Shown piece by piece: positions 33,795 through 46,262 of a DNA stretch of 64,000 nucleotides; the stretch's first letter is position 1, and the number at the start of each line of letters is the position of its first letter. The position numbers were made by a program, and so were the translations under genes. The notes beneath the pieces were generated by a model that was given only the letters and a program-made list of their open reading frames with translations, made no database searches and was not told the origin of the DNA. The DNA comes from Lichina pygmaea (Eukaryota > Ascomycota > Lichinomycetes > Lichinales > Lichinaceae), in assembly GCA_963422465.1 (NCBI GenBank), contig OY730172.1, forward strand, positions 1,550,001 to 1,614,000, read 5' to 3'.

Positions 33795-35193
33795 CTAGAA
33801 TCCACTCGGTCCCTTTTCGGCCCTCTCGCCCGAGGCGGACGGCGTGCGTTCCCTCTGCAGCAACGAGATGTTGTACGCGTCAAGGTTCTCCAGCGGCAGA
33901 GTGAGAAACTCCACTTTGTTCTGCCACTGCGTCTGGGTCTCGGCGTATCCGCCGGCGTACGTCGGTGGCGGCGGCGGATCTGTTATCTTCGTGATGAGGT
34001 ACGCCGTCGAGGCCTCGGCGATGCCGTAGATGAGCACCCCAAGCAGCGGAATCTTGAGGAAGATGTAGAATCCCACGGCGAAGCCGAAGAGAATGCCTTC
34101 CCGATCGCGAAACCATCGGCGCTTCTGGTCCGGAGTGAACCTGATGCGCGAGAAGTACGGCTCGAGCTGTCGTCCGTCGTCAGCGCGTGCACGGTGTGGG
34201 GCTTGCCGCCGGACGGCCAGTCGGCGGAACCCACCAGATCTCGCATGAGGCTTCTCGAGGCGAAATAGCTCTGGAGAAAGACGATGAGAAACGTCTTGGG
34301 GAGGAACACACCGACGCCGAATACGGCCGTTGCCGGAATCGGGCCCACTGCCTGGTTGAAGGCGTAGAAGCTGGCAGCCGGCAAAACGAATCGGCCCACC
34401 ACCGGCACGTACGAGAACAGATACAGCGCCAGCGACAGTGCCATCCGCCTTGCGTAGCGCTTGAGGTAGACAAGGCCAGCGTCCATGGTAGGCTGCTGAG
34501 ATCTCCCGGCCCCGTGACTGGAGTACAGACGCAGGTTGGGATAGTACGTTGCCCGCAGGGTTCTGGGATCATCGGACTTGTGCTTCTTGGCATAGGTGAG
34601 ATCGACCCAGTTTAGAGAGTCCATGAATCTGCTCAGATCAGTCCCGGCTCCCGGGAAGGAACGAAGGCGGGCTCACAAGTCGTCAAGCGTAGGAGTCATA
34701 TATCTCATCAAAGACATGAGGAAGAAAGGCAGTTGAAGCACGGACTCGGCCACAAAGTCTAGCTTCGTGAACAGATTCGGAGTCGTCGAGGCCGTCGAGG
34801 ATGTCGAGGCCGCCAGCGTCGTCGGGGCCATCGAGGCCGGAGCGACCGACAGCACAAGCCATATGGAGGCCTTTATGAAGGCAATCTATGACCGGCAGAC
34901 GTCATCCACTGGATCCGGTCGCAGGGAGAGCGCTCGAGCACTCTGCCGTGTAGCGCATCATCGTACCGGCACGGCGATCAGCAGCCTGATCAAAGCCCCT
35001 GCGGCGACGGCGATGACGGCCTGTCGGTAATGCTCATACTTGAAGAGCCCCGGATTCTGCAGCGCTCTGATCGCTGGACCACATCCGTAAGCAGCTGGCC
35101 CCAGCTGGACTCGACAGCAACCGGGACGTGCTCACCTCCGACTACGGTGAGCTGGGCGCCGCGGATGATGGCATTGGGGTCGAAATTCGACAT
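33795..35193 (-). CDS. usgS: UsgS-like multi-pass membrane protein, apparent frameshift
   Basis: Fungal transmembrane protein of unknown biochemical role. Four exons: 35193-35136, 35073-34967, 34885-34677 and 34628-33795 (introns 62, 81 and 48 nt). The conserved start MSNFDPNAIIRGAQLTV, the block ALQNPGLFKYEHYRQA, the MRYMTPTLD segment and the C-terminal IAEASTAYLITKITDPPP identify it. Around 34150-34175 the reading frame must change by one base: upstream the frame reads KPHTVHALTTDD, downstream it must be read as QLEPYFSRIRF. The exon sum is one base short of a multiple of three (1208 nt), consistent with a single-base deletion; the intact form would be about 402 residues. Either a sequencing or assembly error or a broken allele. 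Divergent from INP1. Confidence 0.8.
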
Positions 35194-35606
35194 CGGGGCG
35201 GTCCTGTCTCCGTGGCGGCGGCATGATGCAATCACCGAACGAAGATCTCCGGGGTTTAGGCCGTCAAAGAAGCGCCGGGAAGTTCCGTCGGCGTCGGCAT
35301 GGTGAGACGGCGGGGAGGCAGGATTGACACATGCTCCTCGCGACGGCGGCTGCCATATTCGTACGTTCGTACGTACGTACGGAGCGTATGTTTATATCTT
35401 GTCAAGCGTCGGCGGTCGACTCGGTGCCGGGTAAGCGTCGGACTCGACGACGAACGCGCGCGGATCGAAGGACAACACCGGCACGGCTCGATGCAGCGCA
35501 AGGTTGGGCCAGCTCTGCTCTGCAGCGACTGACGGGTGGAGCGGGGAGACCGGGTCTGTCGCGACTCTGCCCCCTCCAACGATGACCTAATGATACCAAC
35601 CTGAAG
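35194..35606. promoter_or_regulatory. Divergent promoter between usgS and INP1
   Basis: 413 bp separate the two start codons, on opposite strands. A CGTACGTTCGTACGTACGTACGG run sits in the middle (about 35360-35384). No TATA box is obvious. Overlapping long frames here are shadows. Confidence 0.5.
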
Positions 35607-38496
35607 ATGGCTGCCACGGATAATCTTTTTGGGCCCGCAAGCTCGCCGACGATGGCCTCGACCAGACCGCCCAAGGCCGGCCGCGCATTCAGTTCCTCGT
35701 ACGCCGAGGCAGGCCACGTGCGGTCGCAGAGCCGTCTCAGGGCCGAGTCGTCGAATGGCGTCGAGGAGATCTTTGCGCACGACTCGGCGAAGGTGGTCGC
35801 ATTCAGCCCGCCGACCAGCGCCCTGCAGAAGACTCTGCGCCGTAACGGGAATCGGTCTCCGGAGCGGCCTCCGGCGGGGACTTTGCCGTGGTGTTCGCCG
35901 ACGGAGACGACGATAGCGTCGGGTGAGTGACCCCGACGCTCATACGGACGGGACGAAGGCACGAGCTGACTTGTTTCGAGGCCGTCTGCGGCTCCACAGA
36001 GCGCATTCCATCGCCTTTTTGAGCGCGTCGAACATCGTCCATGCGATCATGCGCAAGTCGGAGTGTTGGTGCGTCGACGGCGAGGCCACCTTTGTGCTTC
36101 GCATCCGCGGAGACGACTACTACCGCATCGAACTGCCCGGCCGCGCCGAAGCCGACGGGAACGGCGCCGAAGAGCTGAAGGGAGTGCTCTCGCGCATCTT
36201 GATGTACGAAAAGACGCTGTGTCCGTTCGCCAGGGGCTTCACCGTCGATCTACCAGGGACGCCCGAGCTACCGGCCGGCAAACGGAAGTGGAGGCCTGCC
36301 GAGGCAGGCTCCGGCACTCCGCTGGTCGAATACTCCCATCGAGACTTGCGACTTGCCTTTCCGGAGCATAGATCGCCTAATGCCGGCGCCGGAGATAGCC
36401 CTCCCGTCGGCTTCGGGTGGAGGGATGGCCCCGGTACTCCATCGAGGCCGCCACGGACGGATCCAAGTGGCGATGGATCCCTGTCAAAGCCACCTCGACC
36501 AAGGGCATCGGCGTCGATTCGGTCTGTCACCGTGCCCGCTCTGTTTCTCGAGAGTTCGAAGCCTCCGGCGCTGCCGTCAGAGCTGGGAATGCCACCGACG
36601 CCGCCACCGCCGCCGCCAGCGGAAGCCAGCGACTCTCGAGGTCTGGGTCGTCTACCGACCGAGAATGTCGATGGCAGGGGCGGTGGAGCGTCAGCAGCTC
36701 AGGATCGGCCTCTGCCGGGCTGGGATCGCTCAGCTTCGAACTCGCCCTGCTCGCCTCTGCAAGCCGAACGGCCAGCACCTGAGCAGGTGCTTGAGCCGCC
36801 TGACGCCGTCGTTCCTCCAGAAGCGCCGGGACCGTGGCAGGTCGATGGATCCGTCTCGGACTCGGCGGCCGACGCTCGGGCTCGGACGCCTCCACGTCCG
36901 GCGACGGCCGAGTCCAAAGTCCAGGAGCCATCGACGCCAGCTCGTCAGACGCGCGTCGGGAATGATGGGGCGAGCGACCCCGATCTCGCTCTTGGCGCGC
37001 AAATCTCGGACGTCTGTTCGGCAGAAGCATCGGCTGTTGCAGCAGATGCCGTTGACCTTGCAGACATACTGTCTCCTTTCGACCCGCAGCCAACCTCGGC
37101 CGGGTATAGGTCTGATTCTCGGTCGGCATCGATCTCGTCAGCGGTCGTCCTCCCCATGGTAATGTCGTCGACCCGTCCAGGACTGTCGGCCATAGGAGCG
37201 GGGACGGCACCGTCGAGCCCAGACGTCGCCTCGGCACGACGGGTGCTCTCGAGCCTGAGTCTCTCGCGCACGCGTCCGCGCTCATCTGCCAGACCGTTTC
37301 TCCCTCGGTCGCCATCGCCGTCCCCAAAGTCCCCGTCCACGCCTGCATCGGCGAGATTTCCGTCGTCTGGATCGTCGTCCTGCTCGACATCGTTCTACTC
37401 GACCAAGCCGTTGCAAGCGCTGTCGCCGGAGACGTCGTCCTCCTCCTCTCCCTCGTCGACGATGTCGCCCGTGACGACGACGACGACGATCATCCTGGCC
37501 CAGCGCACCTGCTCCTTGGTCTTTCACACGTCGACGCAGCTCATCCACACCATGCTCAGCATCGCCCGCCGCATCATGGACGGCGCTCTGCGCGACATCT
37601 TCATCGGCTTCAGCGAGGGCGGCGACAAGATCCCTTGCCAGTGGGATTTTGACGACAGCGACTACGACGTCGAGGATGACGCACAGGGCAGCGCGGATGT
37701 CGACGGCGTTGAGTGCGTCGCTCACCGAGACGGACTGGACACCGAAGCTCTGTCTGCCGGGGATGAGCACCGTGGAACTGGCCACGCAGTAGATGATCCC
37801 CCGGGACTCGATCAGCTTCCCGATCCGACCACCGATGACACCTCCAACGTGCCCAAGTCCTCGAACAGCGTCACTCGCTCCAAAGTCTTGACTAGCAGCA
37901 GCATTTCCAAGAGCCGCACGCCCTCGACCGTCGTCAACGGCACATGCAACGGCACATGCGACAGTGACGAAACCCGTTGCCCCTCGGATGCGGACGCGGA
38001 CGTGGACCCAGACCCCGCTCGCGAAGGACCATCGACACAGGCGGCCCCCGTCGACGTGCGCGAACGGGGAAACGACAGTCCCGCGGCGCCCAAGCACAAG
38101 GGTATGGAGATGGTCGACGAAGCCCCCACCCGACCCGCGCCTTCTGCCAGAAGTACACCCACGGTGAGCAAGGACGAAAGAACCGCGACGGGAACAGATG
38201 CCCCGGAAGCAGATGCGAGAGAACAGCAGAAACAGCAGCAACAACAAGACCCACTCGTGCGAAGGACAAGACGACCCAGGAGGGCGGCGGCGCGGAAGAG
38301 GGGCCAAGCGTCATCGGCCTCTGAAACCTTTGAGGAGGATGAGGGGGAGGATGAGGAGGAGGAGGCAGAGCACGAAGAAGAGCACGAAGAAGCAGGAGTG
38401 AACGTAGCTGACGAATGGGCCTCGGCCTCGGCCTCTGGCTTGAGCTCGACACGAGGATCGCAGGCGCCGGTTGATTGGGCTTTGGATGTTGATTGA
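35607..38496 (+). CDS. INP1: Inheritance of peroxisomes protein 1 (Inp1)
   Basis: Peripheral peroxisomal protein that tethers peroxisomes to the cell cortex so that some stay in the mother compartment. Two exons, 35607-35922 and 35981-38496 (58-nt intron, GTGAGT...GAG), 943 codons. The conserved Inp1 region straddles the intron: VEEIFAHDSAKVVAFSPP and PAGTLPWCSPTE before it, then GRLRLHRAHSIAFLSAS, KSECWCVDGE and YYRIELP, up to about residue 210. The remaining 700 residues are low-complexity Ser/Pro/Asp/Glu with a Glu-rich run and a basic RRTRRPRRAAARKR stretch near the end; these tails vary widely in the family. The start could be the second Met 15 codons later. Family call is based on the N-terminal block only. 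Confidence 0.82.
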
Positions 38497-40067
38497 TTTA
38501 CTTTATTCCTTGATTGCTTCATTGCTTCGTTGCTTCATTGCTTCATTACTTCAATTCTTTATTCCTTGATTGCTTCATTCCCTCAATCCTTCATTCCTTC
38601 ATTCCTTCATTTCTTTCATTTCTTTCATTTCTTTCGTTCCGTGAGTGAGTGGTTTTGAGTGGTCTTGAGTGATCCGAGTGATCGATCGATTTGAGCGATT
38701 GACCAATTCCTCTCCTTGCCCACTCTCTCTTTCCTGCTCGTGTATATTGATTTCTACACATTGGTCCTACGCATTCATCCTACACATCGATCCTACACAC
38801 CGATTCTACACATCGATTCTGTAGATTCGACTCGATGCATCGGAGCCGACTGGAACTCCCAAGGGAATACTGGCTGGCTCATGGGACTTGATTCCTTGGA
38901 TTCGAACTAGTCGGGGCTGGTTTGATTGCCTTTGGATCAACTTGGGGGGGGGGGGGGTTGGCTGGTTGACCTTGTATTGCCTTGACTTGGACTTGGACTT
39001 GACTTGGATTACGTTGGATTGTGTTTGAGTTGCCTTGGATTCCCGTGAGTTGGCTTGCTTTGATCTGGTTTGATTTGACCGGTTGGGTTCACTTGCTCGA
39101 TCGAATAGGATTGATGGATTTCAAGGATTTCAAGGATTCCAGGAATTGCCGGCTTGCTCCCGTGTCTGCTTGTCCGCTTCTCTTTAACAAGTGACTTTTG
39201 ATGGACTGCGCCCGGGCTTGTAGATGGGATTCTGGGGATCGCGCGCACGTCGACCTTGATGGATTTCCATCGGTCCAATCGACCGGCCTTATTTGGCTCG
39301 TGTGTTTGACTCGTAGGATCACTCATGGATTGACTCGAGCATTTACACAGCGCCTCATGTGACATGCTTCGTTTCCCCATGGTCGGTACGGCATCGCTCT
39401 AGTGCCTCCCAACACCGCCGTGCGAGATCTGATCACTCTAAAACACGCCTCATGCCCCGAGCCAGCCTACGAATCAAGTCCGCCGAGTCCGTCGAGTCTC
39501 TCAAGTCTCCCGAGTCTCCCAAGTCATCCGAGTCCCCCCGGTCCCCCAAGTCCTGTCACCTAAATCCTCCAAGTCTCACAGATCACTCAAGTGCACTAGA
39601 CAGGGGTAGCCAAGTCCGCCAAGCTACCAAAGCCCAGCAGAAACAAGAGGCCAAGTGCCCCCAAGTCCCCATCGCACCAAAGCCAACAGGAAACAAGAGG
39701 CAGAAAACAAGAAAGAAGGGAAAAAAAAAACAAGGAACGGCTTGCACAGAGTGAAAAGAAAAGAAAATGCATGGCGTGAAGGGTGGGGAGATCAGAAAGA
39801 TGATGTGTGTTGTGTGACACCAACGGATTGAAAAAAAAAGTGTAGATACTGTAAACATGGAAGGGAACCAAGAAAAGTATAGTGGACACACAAGGTAAAA
39901 GGGAATCTACACGAGTGGGGAGCTGCGTGGTCGAGCTGGTGGAGCACATTGACCTGAAGGCTGAATGTTTATGCATGGACAGTAAAAGTGCGCAGTAGAA
40001 GTACAAGACTCTTCCACGCCTTCTCGGCTCACACCCGTTCGAATCCCCCACATGTCATCATCACCCA
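38497..40067. other. Intergenic, low-complexity
   Basis: Contains CATTGCTT/CATTCCTT-type runs (38510-38640), (TACACATCGATTC)-like repeats (38755-38825), a G13 run at 38945-38957, CTTGGATT-type repeats (38980-39080) and a Lys-rich frame that is low complexity. A tRNA-like B box at about 40027 was rejected. No gene supported. Confidence 0.6.
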
Positions 40068-41963
40068 TCATTCACTCAGGTCAATGTTGAATTTCCAAAC
40101 GTCTGGTAGGTCTCGGTCAGTTGATACTTTGATCAGGAAGAGACGAAAGATTCTCGAAACCAAACCCCCCCCCACCAAAGAAAAGTTGAAAACATGGAAG
40201 AAGCCAAAGACTCACTGTTTTTTAAACTCTCGGCCGTGTCCGAAAGCAAGATGGCCCGTCTCTTGTTACAGTACGCGGTCTTGTCCATCATGTCGACCTT
40301 GAGGTCGGCCAGATCCGCCGTCGGCTTCTCGAACATCTCGCTGAGGCTCTCGACCGCCATCTCGAGGTCCTTCTGGTTGTCCTCGAAGATCTCCGTCAGG
40401 TTGTTGCGCTGCAGGTAGAAGGCAAAGGCGTAGGTCCACTTCAGGATCTGGCGACAGTGCTGCAGCGCCTGCGACGCCGTCTCGAGGAACTGCACCTCGA
40501 TCCACGACATGCCCGACGCCGTCTGCAGGTTCGTCATCTTCTTCTCCGTCTTGAGGTACAGGTCCTTGTCCAGCTTCGCCGACTGCTCGTGGTTCGCGTA
40601 GCGGTTGTAGTAGTGCAGGTACCGCTCCAGGCTCTGCCGCGACTTGGCCTGCGCGTCGCGCGCCTCCTCGCCGCTCCTCGAGTCGTAGCGGCTGCAGTTG
40701 TACCAGCTGGTGCCGTGCTCGGACCACAAGCCCATGCACATCCAGCAGAACTCGTGTTTACATTTCCGACTGCACCCGCCCGTCAGCCCAGAGGTCTCGA
40801 GCAAGCCGCCGGTAGGGAGAATCAGAAGAGGTACCAGGTCATGTGGTTGCAGCCGCCGTTCTTCTCGATGGTCGAGATGCACTTTGGGCACTCCTTCGTG
40901 TTCGCCGAGATCCAGTTGGACGTCTCCGAGTCGTCCTCGCACTTCTTCAGCCACTTCTTGACCAGCGTGCACGGACAGGGCCGGTGGTCGTTGAGGGCGC
41001 AGCCGAAGCAGAAGGAGTGCCCGCACCAACACGTCACCGTCGGCACGATGTGGGCCAGCTGCCGCTTCTTGACGACGCAATCGACGGCGTACTCGCAGTT
41101 CGGCGCCGGACACCACTTCATGTTTTCCTTGTCGTCGACGTAGGTCCGCGTCAGGAGGGTGTTGTACCTGCATCGGATCAGCCGCCACGGCCAGGTCCGC
41201 CTTCCGACGCCGTCGCCGACCCGTAAGACGTACCGGTCCTTGAGGTTGGGAGTGACGAGCAGCTCCAGCGTCTTGGAGTCGATGACCCTGTTGCAACCGT
41301 CACGGGGACACTGGATCCTCGCCGCTTCGCCCTCCTGTCCGATCTTCTGGGCCAGGTAGTGTTGGTAGCACTCGACGCAATAGCGATGGCCGCATCTCAT
41401 AGCGTACGTCTGCATCCCGCCGTCGTCGTCGAAGCAGATCTCGCAGACGAAGCCTGGGACGGCCTGGGTCTTGGGCGTCTGGACCAGGTCGGGGCCGAGC
41501 CCGGCCGTGTCCAGTACGATCTCGGGCCGGTCCATGTACGATTCGATCAGTCGCTCCTTGTTCCAGCGGTAGCGCCGCAGCAGGATGGCGGCCGCTTCTG
41601 GCGGCTCGCCCAGGATGGCCGAAACGTCCTCGACCTGCCGGTCCTGCTGGGCCTGGATGTCGGCGGGCGAGAGGACCTTGAACTCGACGTTGAACGACTG
41701 CTTCTGCGACATGACAATCTCCTTGTCCTGGGAGTCGAACCCGATGTCTGGCTCGTCGTCAAAGTCTAGGGGACGGCAGGCCGGGTCAGCGCGCGACAGA
41801 CGTGACGACGTAACATTGCCGATCCGGCTCGAGCACGAAGACGACGCATCAAACGAGGTTTGGTCTCCAAGCACTCGCCTTCGCCGAAACTGCCGTCGCT
41901 GTCGCCGGCCGCCATGTCGACCTCGCTGGACATGCCCGACATGAACTCATCCTCCGACTCCAT
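40068..41963 (-). CDS. Ariadne-family RBR E3 ubiquitin ligase
   Basis: Transfers ubiquitin from an E2 through a RING2 cysteine. Five exons: 41963-41891, 41765-41234, 41167-40835, 40769-40216 and 40102-40068; they sum to 508 codons. RING1 CEICFDDDGGMQTYAMRCGH with CVECYQHY; IBR with WCPAPNCEYAV and CGHSFCFGC; RING2 KECPKCISTIEKNGGCNHMT, whose active-site Cys is the one in GGCNHM (about 308), followed by CKHEFCWMC. The Ariadne domain follows (ARDAQAKSRQSLERYLHYY onward), ending VWKFNIDLSE. The third intron splits a RING2 zinc-ligand Cys codon. The N terminus is acidic. The first intron uses a weak donor, GTTTCG, but it is the only choice that keeps frame, so the first 24 residues are less certain. 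Confidence 0.9.
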
Positions 41964-43143
41964 GCTCGTGCTGGCGACGGTCTGGGGCGTTGCCGGCAGC
42001 GGCGCAAGATCCGGTCGTTTACTCGGTCTCGTCCGCTCCGACAACCGCTCCGAGGTCACGCTGGGCCTCCGTTTCTGGCCGCTCGGATGGGACGCCGTTG
42101 CGGATCGTGACTCCTTCCGCCTGGTCTCGCCGCGATGGGACGAGACTCAGGGCAGAAAGGCAAAGGGCAGGTGGACCCCAGCTTGGCTCGGAAGATTCGA
42201 GGACAGGTTGAGCGACGTGTGTACTAATTACCGTAATTACTGCGCGGCTGTGGACGACTGGATCAGGAACCAACGGGTGTGTGGATCAATTAGCGACTGC
42301 TCGACTTGTGGGGCCGTCGATGGTATACCGCAAGCTGTATCTTGTGTGAGTCCTGTCGACGCAGGCGTGGCAGGATCAAGGCAACAGTCTCCGTCTCTCC
42401 TTCCACCTTCTCGACATCCTCGTCCAGAGCGCCTTATCGTACGTTTGCGTACGTACGTACTCAGTACGTACCGTAGTAGAGAAGCTTCAGATGCCCGAAC
42501 GCCACTGTGCTAGCATCCAACTGCTGACTCATAATTATTGGTCAAACCATCGCGGTACGTATGTACTTCCGTACGGAGGTATAGTATCGCGAGACGAGTC
42601 TGCGTACAGAAGTACATACAGTACGTAGTACGTATTCAGTACACCAACACAAGTTGTCAGCAGCCATCTTCGTGAGTACTCCCTAATGCGACAGACTCAC
42701 AGCAATAAGTGATGGTCTTTGAGTACGTACCTCAGTATCTGTACGTATATACGTTGCATCTTCTAGAAAGGTAAAAGCCTCATCTGGGCACTACAGTAGC
42801 ATGACTGACGCCTGTCATCATAAAGTTGCCAAACATCTCAAAGGTTGTGGTACATTACATACAAGAGATTACTGCGAGCATGCGGCTCAAAATGCGGCTC
42901 AACAAAGTCTCTGCCCAGCACCATACCGGTACTGGTACGAGTACAAGACAAGTGGGACGGACGGATGCAATTACATAAGCAATGCATCTTTGATCACGTG
43001 AGCGGTACGTAGTATGTACATTCGACCTCCATGTACGTACCATCACGTGATGTCCCATGGTATCTCTGGAGCGGACGGCAAAAGACCTCCCTTCGCTCTA
43101 CGAGTAGACGTCCTGGGGGGCATTGTCTTTCCCCTCCTTCCTC
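41964..43143. other. Intergenic, no gene supported
   Basis: Upstream of the RBR gene and downstream of the eIF2B gene. GTAC-rich words are dense (42440-42760). Long frames at 41860-42513 are shadows of the RBR 5' end or chance frames. Confidence 0.55.
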
Positions 43144-43397
43144 TTAATCGTCCCCTTCGTCCTCCTCATCGCTATCCTCTTCGGCCTCAGCCAGCCACTC
43201 GACAAATTGTGCCGTCTTTCTGCGTACGCGCCTCATCTCATCGTCGCTCACCGAATCCGCGCTTTGCCACCACTGATTGACGCCGTCCTCGTCGAGGACA
43301 TCCATCTCGTAGAGTTCCTTGACTGTGAAGAGCAAGATGCTCTCGGCCCTTTGACGCCGGCTGCTGTCGCCGTTGGTGGTGGTGGTGGTGGTGGTCG

Positions 43398-43445
<48 letters not shown>

Positions 43446-45626
43446 CCGTGTCTCTCTTGGCCGCCAGGTCGCGTTGCAGGGACAGCAAGAAATCGACCTG
43501 GTCGGCCTTGACCGACTTGGTCTGGTCGAATATGCACTTCTCGAACACGACCTTGTAGGCGCGAAGGAGCCTGTGTACGGCGTCTTTGACCGAGCGCGAA
43601 TGCACGTCGACGAGCTGCTCGACGCGCCGCATGAAGGCGGCGATGATGGCGCGGCGCACGTGGTGGTACTCGGCGTCGATCCCCATGCGCAGGCCTTGCA
43701 GTTCGAGCTGCACGATGCCGGCCTCTTCGTCGCGGTTCAGCGCGTCGAAGATGCTCGCTACAGCCTCCCGGTGGAAATCGTAGTTGTGCGCCTCCTCGGA
43801 GATGGACGTCGTGATCGAGCCTCGACGGAGCAGTTGCTGAGACCTCTCGTCCTCGTCGCCCTGGGAATTCAGGGTCGATATGGACGACTGCGACAAGGCC
43901 CCGTTGGCCAGGTCGTACGCTGAGAGTCGTCAGTTTGTCTGTCGTGCACCTGGACGATGCCGCACGGTGACGTACCAAAGGCCCCAGGCGCGCCCTCTTC
44001 GTCGTCGTCGTCGTCGTCGTCGTCGTCTCCCGAGTCCGCAAACTCAAAGCCGTAGCCTCCTTCTCCCATCGTCGAGTCGTCAGCTCCAGACCTTGCCGTC
44101 GACCCGTGCTCTTCTGGCGTCAACGTCGTGATGCGGCTCCCTCCTCGGATCTTGATGCCTCGACCGATCCGAGCTCCGAACGATATGAGCGCTCCCGGTT
44201 CGACTGTACATTCCTCGCCGATGCTGACGGCATCGGCGACGACTGCATTCGTCACCTGCGATCCATCCAACACGGTCACGTCGTCCCAGATGTGAGCCCC
44301 CTCGATCCTGACTTGCTCCCCGATCGTGCATCGTCGCCCGATGACGCTGCCTTGGATGACGGTGTTGTTCCCGATGGACGTGCCCGCGCCGATGACGGTC
44401 TCCTTCTTGATCACGCAAGAGCGCGCCAGCTGAACGTCTTCTTCGAGGTAGATATTCCCCCGCTGGAGGCGGTAAGACTGGCCTTGCAACAGGTTGCTAT
44501 CGGGACAGATCGGGTACGCCCAGCGCGAGACGAGGTCCTTGCTCACGGCATCGTACGCGGCAAGGTCGCCGATTCTGGCAGCGTAGTAGCCGTCCACGAT
44601 CTCGGCGTGGATCGTCTTCCCGTTCAGCTCGTAGTCCTTGAGGACGCCGTAGAGGAAATGCTTGCGGGGCGATTCGTAGTCGAAGCTGTCCGTCCAGAGA
44701 GCGAGGACGTCCGGGGTGCAGATGTCGATGCGGCAGTCTATGAGGTCGTTCCGCACGTCGACCTCCGAGTGCGACGAGAGAAAGTCCGGGTCAATGTTGA
44801 CGCTGCGGCCGCCCTTCTGCCAGTCCATCTCCTCGTAATGCAAGCATCGGCTCTTGGACGGGTCGAGCACGAATATGGGAGATGCCCGCTGCGCCTTCGT
44901 GCGATGTCCCCGTCCTGCCTCGCGCAGGATCATGGTCATGATGGCATTCTTGTCCGCCGTCCGCCGGGCTCGGTGTCGCGCGAGGGCGCCTTCGAGCGGG
45001 ATGTTGCTGACGACGTCTCCGCTGACGACCAAGAAATCGCCGGTGATGATATGTCTGCTGTCGAGATCGCGCATGGCGTCGCCCGTCGAGCGGGAGTTTG
45101 ACGACCTGATGATCTCGAGCGTCCGGAAGGGTGACGATTGCAGTTGCCATTTCGAGGACCTGGCTCGCCGTCGACGCGTCAGCAGGCAGATCGCGGGGAG
45201 TCTGAAGGGTATCAAGAAACCGGGTTCGAGCCCCCACCGACCTGATATACGCTTCCACCTTTTCGGTGTGTGCTCCGCAGTAGACGATGATATCCTGCAC
45301 CCCGGCATTGGCGAGGAACTCGAGGGTGTACTCGATCATGGGCGTATTCGCAACGGGAAGGAGGCACTGCCGGTCGGCCGGTCAGCGCATGAGCACGACC
45401 ATGAGCGAAGAGACGTCTGTACGTACTCGTGGGCATTCCGCCGCAAAGGGGTTGAATCTTTTCTCGTACGAGTCCGTGAGCACCTACGCCGTGTCAGCGT
45501 CTGCTCGTGGGCCGGACTCAATCGAGACAGAAGGCTGCGTACCACCGCCTGCAGGGTTTCCTCTCGGTCCTCCTCAGACCCTTTCTTGCTGCCCGCAGGA
45601 GCGCCCTTGGCGCCTTTTTTACTCAT
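43144..45626 (-). CDS. GCD6: Translation initiation factor eIF2B subunit epsilon
   Basis: Catalytic subunit of the guanine nucleotide exchange factor that recycles eIF2-GDP; cytosolic. Five exons: 45626-45543, 45483-45427, 45366-45242, 45159-43976 and 43919-43144, summing to 741 codons (yeast Gcd6 is of similar size). The N-terminal nucleotidyltransferase-like domain starts ETLQAVVLTDSYEKRF and includes CLLPVANTPMIEYTLEFL; left-handed beta-helix hexapeptide repeats follow (VIGAGTSIGNNTVIQGSVIG, then IGEECTVEPGALI). An acidic linker with a run of nine Asp separates the C-terminal W2/HEAT domain (WLAEAEEDSDEEDE at the end). A Thr run (codons ACG/ACC) lies inside the W2 domain near residue 650, unusual for so conserved a fold. 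Introns are clustered at the 5' end. Confidence 0.94.
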
Positions 45627-46262
45627 GTCACCGAACGATGTGTGATGGATTCGGAAACGTCAACATCGAGAGTTGCGTCCTGGGCATCTCCACGCGCACG
45701 GCATTTTCAACGTGATCCGGGGGGGGGGGGGGGGGGGGGGGGGGATGAGTCATGAAGCAAGGAGATCGCGGCCGAGGATGACAGCTATCGCGCTTGTTTG
45801 CCCTGGGCAGTGTCGTCGGGTTTGGTGTTGCTTGTTCTGAAGTAGCCCGTACTTGATGGTGATAGCTTGCTGACTGCTACTAGACCCTTTTTATATGGTA
45901 ACTACGAGGTACGCTTGTGGAGCAGTTCTAGATGTTTATCTCAGCAACTTGCAGGGGCTATGCGGACGTCTCACGCCGCCCAGCATCATCGCAACAGAAA
46001 GAGACTTGATCGAGAAGACCGCCGCCCGCCATTCTATGTTGAAAGAAGCCGCATCTCCAGAAGTATGCCCTTTATCATGCTTGGTCAGATTGGTCCTGCC
46101 ACCGTGCTCACCAGCAATGCTGAAAGGGGACAGCCGGCGCGTCGATGTCGTATCGCCGTGAAAGGCGTTCCCGAGAACATTGCAGAGATGAATGATCGTG
46201 TAGAAAGACCAAGGGCTACCATGGGCATCCAGCGTCTTATCTAGGACGTGGGCGCATGCGGC
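45627..46262. other. Intergenic with a G26 tract, no gene seen
   Basis: Promoter side of the eIF2B gene and downstream of SKN7. A homopolymer G run occupies 45719-45744. Frames near 45867-46244 have no recognisable features. Confidence 0.55.

Noticed and set aside
35256-35962. Minus-strand frames of 174 and 186 codons antisense to INP1 exon 1
   Set aside because: They overlap the INP1 coding exon and the divergent promoter, and show no independent similarity.
39359-39754. Plus-strand Ser/Lys-rich frame of 131 codons
   Set aside because: Built from CTCCCGAGTC-type repeats and a poly-A run; low complexity, no start context or homology.
39915-40045. tRNA-like sequence: a B-box-like GTTCGAATCC near 40029 and an A-box-like stretch near 39915
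   Set aside because: The T-stem would need CCCG to pair with CCCC and the acceptor stem cannot be placed at the right distance, so it does not fold as a tRNA.
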